A stretch of 64,000 nucleotides of DNA from Cognataquiflexum rubidum. GTDB lineage: Bacteria; Bacteroidota; Bacteroidia; Cytophagales; Cyclobacteriaceae. The position numbers and the translations under genes are program-made. Position 1 is the first letter of the stretch. Each line of letters begins with the position of its first letter. Below, piece by piece: positions 1 to 7,397 of this stretch. Where the stretch lies: NCBI RefSeq assembly GCF_022538115.1, contig NZ_JAKZAL010000016.1, positions 62,001-126,000 of the forward strand, in the 5' to 3' direction. Under the pieces are notes generated by a model that did not search any database, was not told the origin of the DNA, and worked only from the letters and a program-made list of their open reading frames with translations.

Positions 1-1
1 T

Positions 2-337
2 TGCACATTCAGTACAGCATTTGAGGTTTTGGTGGAATGTAAGGTCCAAGTTATCCATACGACGGGAATGAGCACGAAGGATTCCCAACGGCCATTTAGG
101 GTCTATTCCAATCCATTGGTGAATGAAGTGGGGGTGTGGATTTATAATAATTGGGGGCAATTGGTCTACCAATGCAGCAAACAAAATCTAACCGCGGGCA
201 ATGAACTCTGCGAATGGTATGGGGATTTTAACGGGCAGACTATAGAAACCGGCACTTACGCCGTGAAGATAATTTACAAAAACAATGTTGAAAATATTAC
301 CAAATCCATTTGGAGTTCGGTGACGGTCGTAGATTAA
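2..337 (+). CDS. T9SS type B sorting (CHU_C-like) C-terminal end of a secreted protein, partial
   Basis: The reading frame is open from the left edge of the window, so this is the 3' end of a longer gene, not a 102-residue protein starting at the internal TTG. The visible end carries an IYNNWGQLVYQ segment, then a WYGDFNGQ segment, then GTYAVKIIYK. That order matches the gliding-motility C-terminal (CHU_C, T9SS type B) domain, in which a [IF]xNRWG-like strand is followed by W(D/Y)GxxNG and GTYxYxI. In this family the domain directs large proteins out through the type IX secretion system. The N-terminal function cannot be seen. Domain assignment is by motif only. Confidence 0.6.
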   Translation, partial: CTFSTAFEVLVECKVQVIHTTGMSTKDSQRPFRVYSNPLVNEVGVWIYNNWGQLVYQCSKQNLTAGNELCEWYGDFNGQTIETGTYAVKIIYKNNVENITKSIWSSVTVVD

Positions 338-580
338 GCAAAACACAAACCAGAGATTTTTAAGGTTGGATAAGGTTCCTCAAAAAGGTATTTCTATAAA
401 TTACCAACCGGTGTTAATGTTGTATTTTTTTTGATAGAGATAGAATTATTGGGTAAAAATTCCTATTCCTATATTTTTTTATAAAAGGGCATCGCTATAC
501 CTGAAATTTTTTATATTTTCCGTCTTTATTAAAATCAACCCAATTTAAAAGTCAATTAAAACCTTTTAAACCCAATCAAT
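338..580. other. AT-rich intergenic region, presumed MFS promoter
   Basis: About 240 bases with no gene. It is strongly AT-rich with T-tracts around 425-435 and 473-481. I find no hairpin terminator for the upstream gene and no palindrome that would mark an operator. Confidence 0.4.
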
Positions 581-1810
581 ATGAACGAAAATATCAATAA
601 GACAGCATTATTCAATGCGAGCTGCTTTGCCCTCATTACGACTGCTTTTACCTTTGCCATCCGCGCGGGGATCTTGCCTCAGTTGGGAGACCAGTTTGGC
701 CTGACCGCCGAACAGCTCGGATTCATCAACTCCATGTGGTTTCTGGGCTTTCCGATCTCCATGATCTTGGGCGGGCTTTTCTACCACACCATCGGTCCCA
801 AAATCATCATGCAAATCGCATTTGTTGCCCATACATTGGGTATCGTTTTGACGATCTATGCAGGCGGTTACACCGGGCTTTTGATTTCTACCTTGTTTAT
901 CGGCTTTGGTAACGGCTGTACAGAAGCTGCCTGTAATCCAATGATTGCGGATATGTATTCCGGCATTAAAATGAACAAAATGCTCAACAGGTTCCACATG
1001 TGGTTTCCCGGCGGTATAGTTTTGGGAAGTTTGATATCCAAATTCATGACAGATTTTGGAATGGGATGGCAAATGCAAATGTGGGTATTGATGATTCCTA
1101 CTTTGATCTATGCATTCCTGTTTTTCGGAAAGGCATTTCCAAAGCCTACTGTGGAGGGTGTTACGTCCATTTCCAGTAATTTGAAGGCAATGTTCTCTCC
1201 GGTCTTCATTTTCTTATTTTTCTGTATGGCTCTTACTGCTATTTCCGAATTTGGACCACAGCAGTGGGTAAACGTTGTCATGAGTGCAAGTGGCGCAAGC
1301 GGAATGCTTATCCTAGCTTTGACAACCGGTATTATGGCTGTCGGCAGGTTCTTCGCAGGACCGGTAGTTAAGTCGCTCGGTCAGACAGGTGTGCTACTTG
1401 GAGGTGCTATTTTCGCAACTTTAGGTATCTACATGTTTAGCACTGTAACAGGTTCCATGTCTTATTTTGCAGCGGTAATTTTCGCCATAGGCGTTTGTTA
1501 TTTCTGGCCTGTCATGGTTGGGGCTGTTGCCCAAAGAGTGCCGTTGAGCGGAGCTTTGGGAATGTCAATTATCGGTGGTGTGGGTATGTTCTCCACTGCC
1601 ATCTTCCAACCTATCATCGGTAGATGGATAGATGACTCAAGGGCGGATCAAACTGCTTTGGGCTTGGCAGGTGATGCACTTGAATTGGCAGCAGGTCAGG
1701 CAACTTTGCTCAAAATGGTGATGTTCCCGGCAATATTGATCGTTTTGTTTACGATCTTCTTTATTTGGCAGAAAAACTCAAAAGCCGCCGCAGGCGCTGC
1801 GACACATTAA
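581..1810 (+). CDS. MFS transporter, probable sugar importer
   Basis: A 409-residue integral membrane protein with about 12 hydrophobic segments, the usual size for the major facilitator superfamily. The N-terminal half has the GGLFYHTIGPK loop between helices 2 and 3, which is the MFS signature region, and many Gly/Ala-rich helices follow. There is no signal peptide because the first helix starts at residue 8. Its substrate is not shown by the sequence. It lies 61 bp before a GH140-like glycosidase on the same strand and near galactokinase, so uptake of a monosaccharide released by these enzymes is likely. A hairpin terminator follows at once, so it may be transcribed apart from the glycosidase. 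Confidence 0.8.
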   Translation: MNENINKTALFNASCFALITTAFTFAIRAGILPQLGDQFGLTAEQLGFINSMWFLGFPISMILGGLFYHTIGPKIIMQIAFVAHTLGIVLTIYAGGYTGLLISTLFIGFGNGCTEAACNPMIADMYSGIKMNKMLNRFHMWFPGGIVLGSLISKFMTDFGMGWQMQMWVLMIPTLIYAFLFFGKAFPKPTVEGVTSISSNLKAMFSPVFIFLFFCMALTAISEFGPQQWVNVVMSASGASGMLILALTTGIMAVGRFFAGPVVKSLGQTGVLLGGAIFATLGIYMFSTVTGSMSYFAAVIFAIGVCYFWPVMVGAVAQRVPLSGALGMSIIGGVGMFSTAIFQPIIGRWIDDSRADQTALGLAGDALELAAGQATLLKMVMFPAILIVLFTIFFIWQKNSKAAAGAATH

Positions 1811-1819
1811 ATACTCCAA

Positions 1820-1847
1820 AGCAGTCCGAAAGGGCTGCTTTTTTTTT
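1820..1847 (+). terminator. Rho-independent terminator after the MFS gene
   Basis: AGCAGTCC, loop GAAA, GGGCTGCT, then eight or nine T residues. The stem has one G-U pair. It lies 10 bases after the stop codon and 25 bases before the next start, so the glycosidase is probably read from partial read-through or its own promoter. Confidence 0.75.
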
Positions 1848-1871
1848 GTCTTTTGTTTTGTAAATTCCATC

Positions 1872-3230
1872 ATGAAAAAGTTGGTATTTATTTTCTTCTT
1901 TTTGGGTTCTCTGGTTCCCGGTTTTGCTCAGGTCAATGGCCCAATCAAATTGTCAGAAAACAAGAGGTTCTTGGGCCAATCTGACGGCTCTCCTTTTTTT
2001 TGGATGGCGGATACTGCTTGGGAATTGTTTCATAGAACTGATAGGTCAGAAGCTGAATTCTATCTTGATACAAGGGTATCTCAGGGATTCAATGTTGTTC
2101 AGGCTGTAGCCTTGGCAGAATTGGATGGGTTAAATTCACCAAATTCCTATGGGGAAATGCCCTTTAGCTCGATTACACCTTTGGTCTTCAATGAAAAATA
2201 TTGGGAGCATGTGGATTATATCATTGATCTAGCTGCGAAAAAGGGAATCCATATAGCCCTTCTTCCTACTTGGGGTGACAAGCTGTATAAAGACAGTTGG
2301 GGAATGGGCCCAGAAATATTCAATGAAGAGAATGCCTACACTTATGGAAAATGGATCGGAGCAAGGTATGCAGGAAAGAAAAACCTGATTTGGGTTTTGG
2401 GAGGCGACCGCAATCCCCGAAAAGACGCTGATGATGTGTCAGTCTGGAATCAGATGGCAAAAGGAATCCAAGCTTCAGCCAAACCGGATAATCCGATTTT
2501 GATGACTTTTCATCCACAGCCAAACCGTCCTGCAGGTTCTTCGACATGGTTCCACCAAGAGGATTGGCTGGATTTCAACATGCAACAAACGGGACATTGC
2601 CCCAATCAACCTACTTACAGAATTATCAGTCATGATTACGGACTCCTTCCCACTAAACCGACTCTTGACGGTGAACCGCTCTACGAAGAACATCCCAATT
2701 GCTTCAATGCCAAGGAACTGGGCTATAGCAACCCGGATGATATCCGAAGAATCATGTATTGGAATGTTTTTGCAGGAGGGGCGGGACAGACATATGGATG
2801 CCATGCGGTCTGGCAGATGTTTACTTTGGATCGACAGCCGGTCAATGCACCATTGAGACCATGGAAAGTTTCTCTGGATCTCCCTATGGCCAATCAGGTC
2901 AAGCACCTCAAAAATCTTATGCTTTCAAAACCGTATTTCACCAGAATTCCTGATGATGTCATGGTGATTAGCAAGCAAGAAGATGATGAGCATTTTGTCA
3001 TAGCCACAAGGGATCCAGAAGGATCTTATTCGATGGTTTATTTTCCTACCGGAAAAAGCGTGGAAGTAGATTTTTCTAAAATGAAAAATAGAACTCTGAA
3101 AGCCAATTGGTACGACCCGAGGACAGGTGTTAGTTTTCCTTATTCAGGAACTGAATTGGTCAAAGGAAAAAACACTATCAAAGCCCCTTCGAATGGAAAG
3201 GGTCAGGATTGGGTATTGGTGGTGGAGTGA
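1872..3230 (+). CDS. Secreted DUF4038 / GH140-like (apiosidase-like) glycoside hydrolase
   Basis: A 452-residue protein with a signal peptide (MKKLVFIFFFLGSLVPGFAQ). The segment KRFLGQSDGSPFFWMADTAW, then HRTDRSEAEFYLDTR, is typical of the DUF4038 TIM barrel, whose characterised members in GH140 cleave apiose side chains of rhamnogalacturonan II. The barrel continues through IHIALLPTWGD and LIWVLGGDRNP. After about residue 360 a small beta domain follows (VMVISKQEDDEHFVIATRD), matching the domain Pfam calls a putative collagen-binding domain. Length is normal for the family. The precise linkage cut cannot be told; many family members are uncharacterised. It acts outside the inner membrane. 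Confidence 0.8.
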   Translation: MKKLVFIFFFLGSLVPGFAQVNGPIKLSENKRFLGQSDGSPFFWMADTAWELFHRTDRSEAEFYLDTRVSQGFNVVQAVALAELDGLNSPNSYGEMPFSSITPLVFNEKYWEHVDYIIDLAAKKGIHIALLPTWGDKLYKDSWGMGPEIFNEENAYTYGKWIGARYAGKKNLIWVLGGDRNPRKDADDVSVWNQMAKGIQASAKPDNPILMTFHPQPNRPAGSSTWFHQEDWLDFNMQQTGHCPNQPTYRIISHDYGLLPTKPTLDGEPLYEEHPNCFNAKELGYSNPDDIRRIMYWNVFAGGAGQTYGCHAVWQMFTLDRQPVNAPLRPWKVSLDLPMANQVKHLKNLMLSKPYFTRIPDDVMVISKQEDDEHFVIATRDPEGSYSMVYFPTGKSVEVDFSKMKNRTLKANWYDPRTGVSFPYSGTELVKGKNTIKAPSNGKGQDWVLVVE

Positions 3231-3264
3231 GTAACACCTAAATAAAAAATAAAACTATATATTG

Positions 3265-3570
3265 TCAAATTCCTTTCAATTTACTAGGATTCCTCGAGGT
3301 ATGGAAAATTCTGGATATAGTTATTTGGTCTTTTGAAAATCTATAAATGACCTTAAAGCTCCAGACAATTAAAAATCTATATTCAGTTTTTTTATGGGAT
3401 AACAATGGCTCTAATGTCCCCATTTCAGGAGAAGATTCAAGGAGCGTTATTTTCTCTAATATTTTATTTAAGACTATTTCAGCATATGAAAGGCCTTGTT
3501 CTTTGCGGATATAATTAATGGCTCTTTCTAATTGACCAAATGCTTTATTTGTCCAGATTATTTTAGCAAT
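3265..3570 (-). CDS. RelE/ParE family toxin with a non-canonical (ATT) start
   Basis: Read on the minus strand, an open frame of 101 residues begins MAKIIWTNKAFGQLERAINY if the ATT at 3568-3570 is used, and ends NPSKLKGI. The middle YRFLIVWSFKVIYRF, then ITISRIFHTSRNP, is the conserved core of RelE/ParE toxins, which cleave ribosome-bound mRNA or poison gyrase. There is no ATG, GTG or TTG in frame before residue 50, and an in-frame TAA lies just upstream, so the start must be ATT or another rare codon (ATC, ACG, ATA). ATT gives the classic N-terminus and overlaps the antitoxin end by 13 bases, as expected for a coupled pair. Function is inferred from family similarity and the neighbouring antitoxin. 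Confidence 0.8.
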   Translation of the reverse strand: MAKIIWTNKAFGQLERAINYIRKEQGLSYAEIVLNKILEKITLLESSPEMGTLEPLLSHKKTEYRFLIVWSFKVIYRFSKDQITISRIFHTSRNPSKLKGI

Positions 3571-3749
3571 TCCCGTGATTTATTGGTTACTTCTTCATGA
3601 CTTAATACTTCACCCTTTTCTTCCTCCAATTCGGATTCATCGATGTCCGCAAGTAAAGAAAGTTGCTCGTAAACGTCTTCCAGTGTTGATTCAGGTGTCA
3701 ATCGCTCGGCAATTTGAATCAGATATTTTTTTAAAACAGGATCTTTCAT
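3558..3749 (-). CDS. Antitoxin of the RelE/ParE pair
   Basis: A 63-residue acidic protein starting at ATG 3749 (MKDPVLKKYLIQIAERL). An upstream in-frame GTG is possible but less likely. It is rich in Glu/Asp in the second half (ESELEEEKGEVLSHEEV) and has no recognisable DNA-binding motif that I can name. It comes first in the operon and its stop lies inside the toxin's 5' end, so toxin translation is probably coupled to it. Its role as antitoxin rests on position, size and charge. Confidence 0.7.
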   Translation of the reverse strand: MKDPVLKKYLIQIAERLTPESTLEDVYEQLSLLADIDESELEEEKGEVLSHEEVTNKSRELLK

Positions 3750-3808
3750 ACCTAAATTTATCACAAATAGATGAAATTAACATTAACAATAAATGATAAT
3801 AAGAAAGA

Positions 3809-4954
3809 TTATAACAAACCTGTCCCCTCCTCCAAACTCACGTCATAAAACTTAGGAGAAACTCCAAATCTGGATTCAAAAGCAGGTTGGATGCTTTCTT
3901 TGAGGGATTTGAGTTTTGCTTTTTCGACAATATTGATGGTGCAACCACCGAATCCACCTCCCATCATTCTGCTGCCCAAGACGTAATCCTGTTCCTTGGT
4001 GAAATCAACCAAAAAATCAAGTTCAGGACAGGATACTTCGTACAGTTTGGAAAGCCCTTCGTGGGAAGCATACATTTTTTCTCCAAAACCCTTTAAGTTA
4101 TTCTGGTCTAATAATGCTGATGCTGCCACTACCCTGTTGTTTTCTTCAATGATGTATTTACACCTGTCGTAAACTGTTGGGCTGATGTCAGCTTGGACAG
4201 TATCCAAGAGTGCCAAATCCATGTCTCGGAGGGATTTTATGTTTGGATTATTTTTTTTGGCCGCTAGGACACCTTCCTGACATTCCTGTCTTCTTTTGTT
4301 ATAGGCAGAATCTGCCAAGGAATGCTTCACACGTGTATCAATCAGCAAAATGCTGTGATCAGGCAAGTTCAGAGGAAAATATTGGGAATCCATTGACCTG
4401 CAATCCAAGCGGATGACATGGCCTTTTTTGCCCATCACTGAGGCAAACTGGTCCATAATTCCACACTGAACACCTGCAAAAACATGTTCTGCCTTTTGAG
4501 CATAATGGATCAATGAGCGGTTTGGAATATGAAAGCCAAACAAAGTATTCAAAGCAAATCCGACAGCGGCTTCCAATGCCGCAGAAGAAGAAAGTCCTGC
4601 ACCCACTGGAATATCCCCGCCAAAAACCATATCAAATCCCTGAACAGCATATCCGGCTTGTTGCAATTGGGCAGTGACTCCCATGATGTAAGTCGCCCAA
4701 TGGCCTTTTTTTGGACCAAAAGAATCAAGATTGAAAGCAAATTCCTCCTCGAAATCGATTGAATAAACCTTCGCTTGTCGGGTACGGTTGGCAGCGATGG
4801 CGACAATCATCTTTTTATCTATGGCTGCCGGCATCACAAAACCCTCATTGTAATCTGTGTGCTCGCCGATCAGGTTGATCCTTCCCGGAGAATAAACGGT
4901 CAAAGGTTCTTTTTGAAACAATTCCTTGAAGGTGGATTCTATTAGTTTTTTCAT
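3809..4954 (-). CDS. galK: Galactokinase
   Basis: A 381-residue cytoplasmic GHMP kinase that phosphorylates alpha-D-galactose to galactose 1-phosphate in the Leloir pathway. The galactokinase signature PGRINLIGEHTDY is at residues 23-35, the ATP-binding GHMP motif VGAGLSSSAALE at about 117-128, and the C-terminal motif GSRMMGGGFGGC at about 327-338. Length matches bacterial GalK. It is the last gene before the glycosidase run on the same strand and pairs with an aldose 1-epimerase gene at 30392-31459. galT and galE are not in the window. Confidence 0.95.
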   Translation of the reverse strand: MKKLIESTFKELFQKEPLTVYSPGRINLIGEHTDYNEGFVMPAAIDKKMIVAIAANRTRQAKVYSIDFEEEFAFNLDSFGPKKGHWATYIMGVTAQLQQAGYAVQGFDMVFGGDIPVGAGLSSSAALEAAVGFALNTLFGFHIPNRSLIHYAQKAEHVFAGVQCGIMDQFASVMGKKGHVIRLDCRSMDSQYFPLNLPDHSILLIDTRVKHSLADSAYNKRRQECQEGVLAAKKNNPNIKSLRDMDLALLDTVQADISPTVYDRCKYIIEENNRVVAASALLDQNNLKGFGEKMYASHEGLSKLYEVSCPELDFLVDFTKEQDYVLGSRMMGGGFGGCTINIVEKAKLKSLKESIQPAFESRFGVSPKFYDVSLEEGTGLL

Positions 4955-5016
4955 ATTTCATGCAATAAAACTAATACATTTATCGAATAAAAATATCTTT
5001 TTACCAATATCAACTG

Positions 5017-7344
5017 CTAATCCATTCTTATGGAAGTTGCTTCTTTTTGAAAATATCCCAGACCATAAGATACTTTAATTGCTTCACCTTTTTTCCAATT
5101 GATCTTCTCCTTACCTGATGTCAATCCGGATTTTGTATAGCTTAAATTTCCGACGAAAGTATCAGAGTAAGGAAACTCTTCTTTGAGTGTAACTGAGATG
5201 CTTTCTCCTTGCTCATTTTTAACCCAAACAGAAACGCTTTCTGTTGTATTTGGGTCAAAATTTAGTGGTGCAACCAATCGAATTTCAAGTTTATTTTTAG
5301 AATCTGTCGACAGTTCCAAATGAGTATAATGATTTGCCGAGTAGGCCATACTTACATTGAAAGCAGTATTGAATTGAACCCAACCTTCTGTCCAACCCAA
5401 ATTCCCTACTTCGGGATTATTGGGATAGTGGAAGGATTTTGGGGAACCATCGAATACAAATTTTACATCCTCAAGCAAGCCATAGCCACCTAGGTGGGCA
5501 TTGTACCAGCCTAAATCCACCCCTTCGATCTCTTCCGGTCCTCGATGTGAAAAATGTCTTCCCACAGGATTTCTTCCAAAAGCATTGTCAAAATGAGCCC
5601 ATGCCAAAACTTCCAACCTTTCCAACAAGGTTTTATCCTCAATCATAGACATGGCAGAAAATAACGCGGCAGGAAACCCAAGGATATTTCCTGTTTCATT
5701 CCAGCTCGGTGGCACCCAATCTTCATCATCAGAATATTTTCTAAAATCCCAATAATTGTCTGATCTCGAAACAACTACTTTGGCCCATTCTGTCACTTTT
5801 TCTTTCAAACCTTGAGGAACTCTGTCGGGAAAGTTATTCTGAAAATAAGCAAATGCCCTCATGGTCATATGTTCTGACATTCTTTGGCCCTTGGTCACCA
5901 GCGGATCCTTCCAATCGAGATTTTGGATCATCCAATCCATTTGGTTGTAAGCTGCTTCGAAGTATTTCTCAGCATCTTTACCTCCAGTTTTCTTTGTGAC
6001 ATCGTACATCATCAAATTCGGAATCACCGAATAGCCGGGAGGCATTTCTCCTTTGGTAGTTCCCAATTGGGTTTTTAGCGCCAACAAATTATGCTCAGGA
6101 CTGAGATCATATTGTGAAGTTGAACTTGGTTTGACAGTGGATTTCTCCCATTTTTCAGTCAGGTAATTATGAACGATATCGAAATTTTGTTGTGGGAGCC
6201 ATTTTTTCAAATATGGCCAGGCATACAGAAAGTGAGCGAGTTCAGCCTTTTGCATTTCATGTTCCAATCCTTGGGATATTTTTACATCTACATCCCAATG
6301 AATAAGTTTGATGATGTCAGGAGCATCGTTACTGTAAGGATCTAATGCGCCCCAAAGTCCTTTGTATTCCGGAGAAAAACTTGAATTTGGCACATAAGAG
6401 ATAGTTCGGTCTATCCTTTCATAAGCTTCAGGATTGGACAAATACATGGCAACCATCCCTTGCAAAGCCCAATTGAAAAAATCCCCATCCCGCCATTCAA
6501 AAGACAGCGGTCTGATCAAATCGGTGGTGCCAACATAATGTCTTGCCCCAATCATAAAATCGATCATGTTGCGGTAAGTCACCCGCTCCAGCCAATTTGG
6601 TCCTATCCGAAAGGGGAATGATTCTTCTTGACCGGACCCTATGATAAATTCCTCAGAAGAAGTGGGATTGAACTCAGAGAAATCCCCTTTTCCTTTTTCA
6701 ATAATTCCTGAGTACAGCACTTTTCTATCCTTAGCTTGCATGATTTCAAAAGGAGTTTTATCTGCAAGGTTTGGAGCAGAAAAGCGCTTGGGACGTCCCA
6801 GGTTATAGCCACTTTGGTTGACTAGGATTTTTTTGACCTCGGTTGCGGTAGAGTCTACATATTGCTGACCATAGGCGGCGATTTCGGAAATGGTCACCGG
6901 GGAATCTCCTTGAATCCACAACCGAATCCTATCGGTAAGGATAGGTTTATCAAAGATGATTGATACCTCAAGGGAGGCGTTGGAAGAGATTTCTCTGACG
7001 TTTCTCCATGAACCGTTGAGAATTGTCTGAACTTTGAAATCTGAAATCACTGAAGCCCCTTCCGGCATTAGGATACTCAGTTCGGTTATCTCAGTGGCTC
7101 CGGGCAGCTTGAGCATCAGCCAAGTTTCACCTATTCCTGCAGCATTTTTCCAAGAGTTTTCCACTCCAGGCTTCCCATCGATTGCCTTTGATGGTTCAAA
7201 TCCTGGCTGTGAAGAACTGGCTGTGGCCGTGCCCGTCAGCGAAAGGTTGTTTTTTTGCTGGCCCATTACCCGTTGGTTAAAAGCCAATGAACTTAACAGA
7301 ATGACTGAAGCAACTTTTACCCATTTGGTAGTTTGTGTTTTCAT
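5017..7344 (-). CDS. Secreted GH9-like enzyme with discoidin-like domain
   Basis: A 775-residue protein with a signal peptide ending near VMGQQ (residue 29). Residues about 35-160 look like an F5/8 type C (discoidin) carbohydrate-binding domain (TATASSSQPGFEPSKAIDG, then TDRIRLWIQG). Next comes an Ig-like region of the CelD_N type (KILVNQSGYNLGRPKRF) and a large alpha-helical region. The late motifs FGRNPVGRHFSHRGP and WTEGWVQFNTAFN resemble the GH9 C-terminal motifs that carry the catalytic acid. The DAGD motif holding the GH9 catalytic base is not seen; WRDGDFFNW lies roughly where it might be expected. So it is GH9-like but divergent, and cellulase activity should not be assumed. It lies between galactokinase and unknown lipoproteins in the sugar locus. 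Confidence 0.65.
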   Translation of the reverse strand: MKTQTTKWVKVASVILLSSLAFNQRVMGQQKNNLSLTGTATASSSQPGFEPSKAIDGKPGVENSWKNAAGIGETWLMLKLPGATEITELSILMPEGASVISDFKVQTILNGSWRNVREISSNASLEVSIIFDKPILTDRIRLWIQGDSPVTISEIAAYGQQYVDSTATEVKKILVNQSGYNLGRPKRFSAPNLADKTPFEIMQAKDRKVLYSGIIEKGKGDFSEFNPTSSEEFIIGSGQEESFPFRIGPNWLERVTYRNMIDFMIGARHYVGTTDLIRPLSFEWRDGDFFNWALQGMVAMYLSNPEAYERIDRTISYVPNSSFSPEYKGLWGALDPYSNDAPDIIKLIHWDVDVKISQGLEHEMQKAELAHFLYAWPYLKKWLPQQNFDIVHNYLTEKWEKSTVKPSSTSQYDLSPEHNLLALKTQLGTTKGEMPPGYSVIPNLMMYDVTKKTGGKDAEKYFEAAYNQMDWMIQNLDWKDPLVTKGQRMSEHMTMRAFAYFQNNFPDRVPQGLKEKVTEWAKVVVSRSDNYWDFRKYSDDEDWVPPSWNETGNILGFPAALFSAMSMIEDKTLLERLEVLAWAHFDNAFGRNPVGRHFSHRGPEEIEGVDLGWYNAHLGGYGLLEDVKFVFDGSPKSFHYPNNPEVGNLGWTEGWVQFNTAFNVSMAYSANHYTHLELSTDSKNKLEIRLVAPLNFDPNTTESVSVWVKNEQGESISVTLKEEFPYSDTFVGNLSYTKSGLTSGKEKINWKKGEAIKVSYGLGYFQKEATSIRMD

Positions 7345-7397
7345 GTATTTTTAATGTGAAATGGTTCTTTGACTGGGTTGTAAATCGAATAAGTTTT

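Noticed and set aside
608-1078. Minus-strand frame of 156 codons inside the MFS gene
   Set aside because: Shadow of the transporter; translation has no recognisable features.
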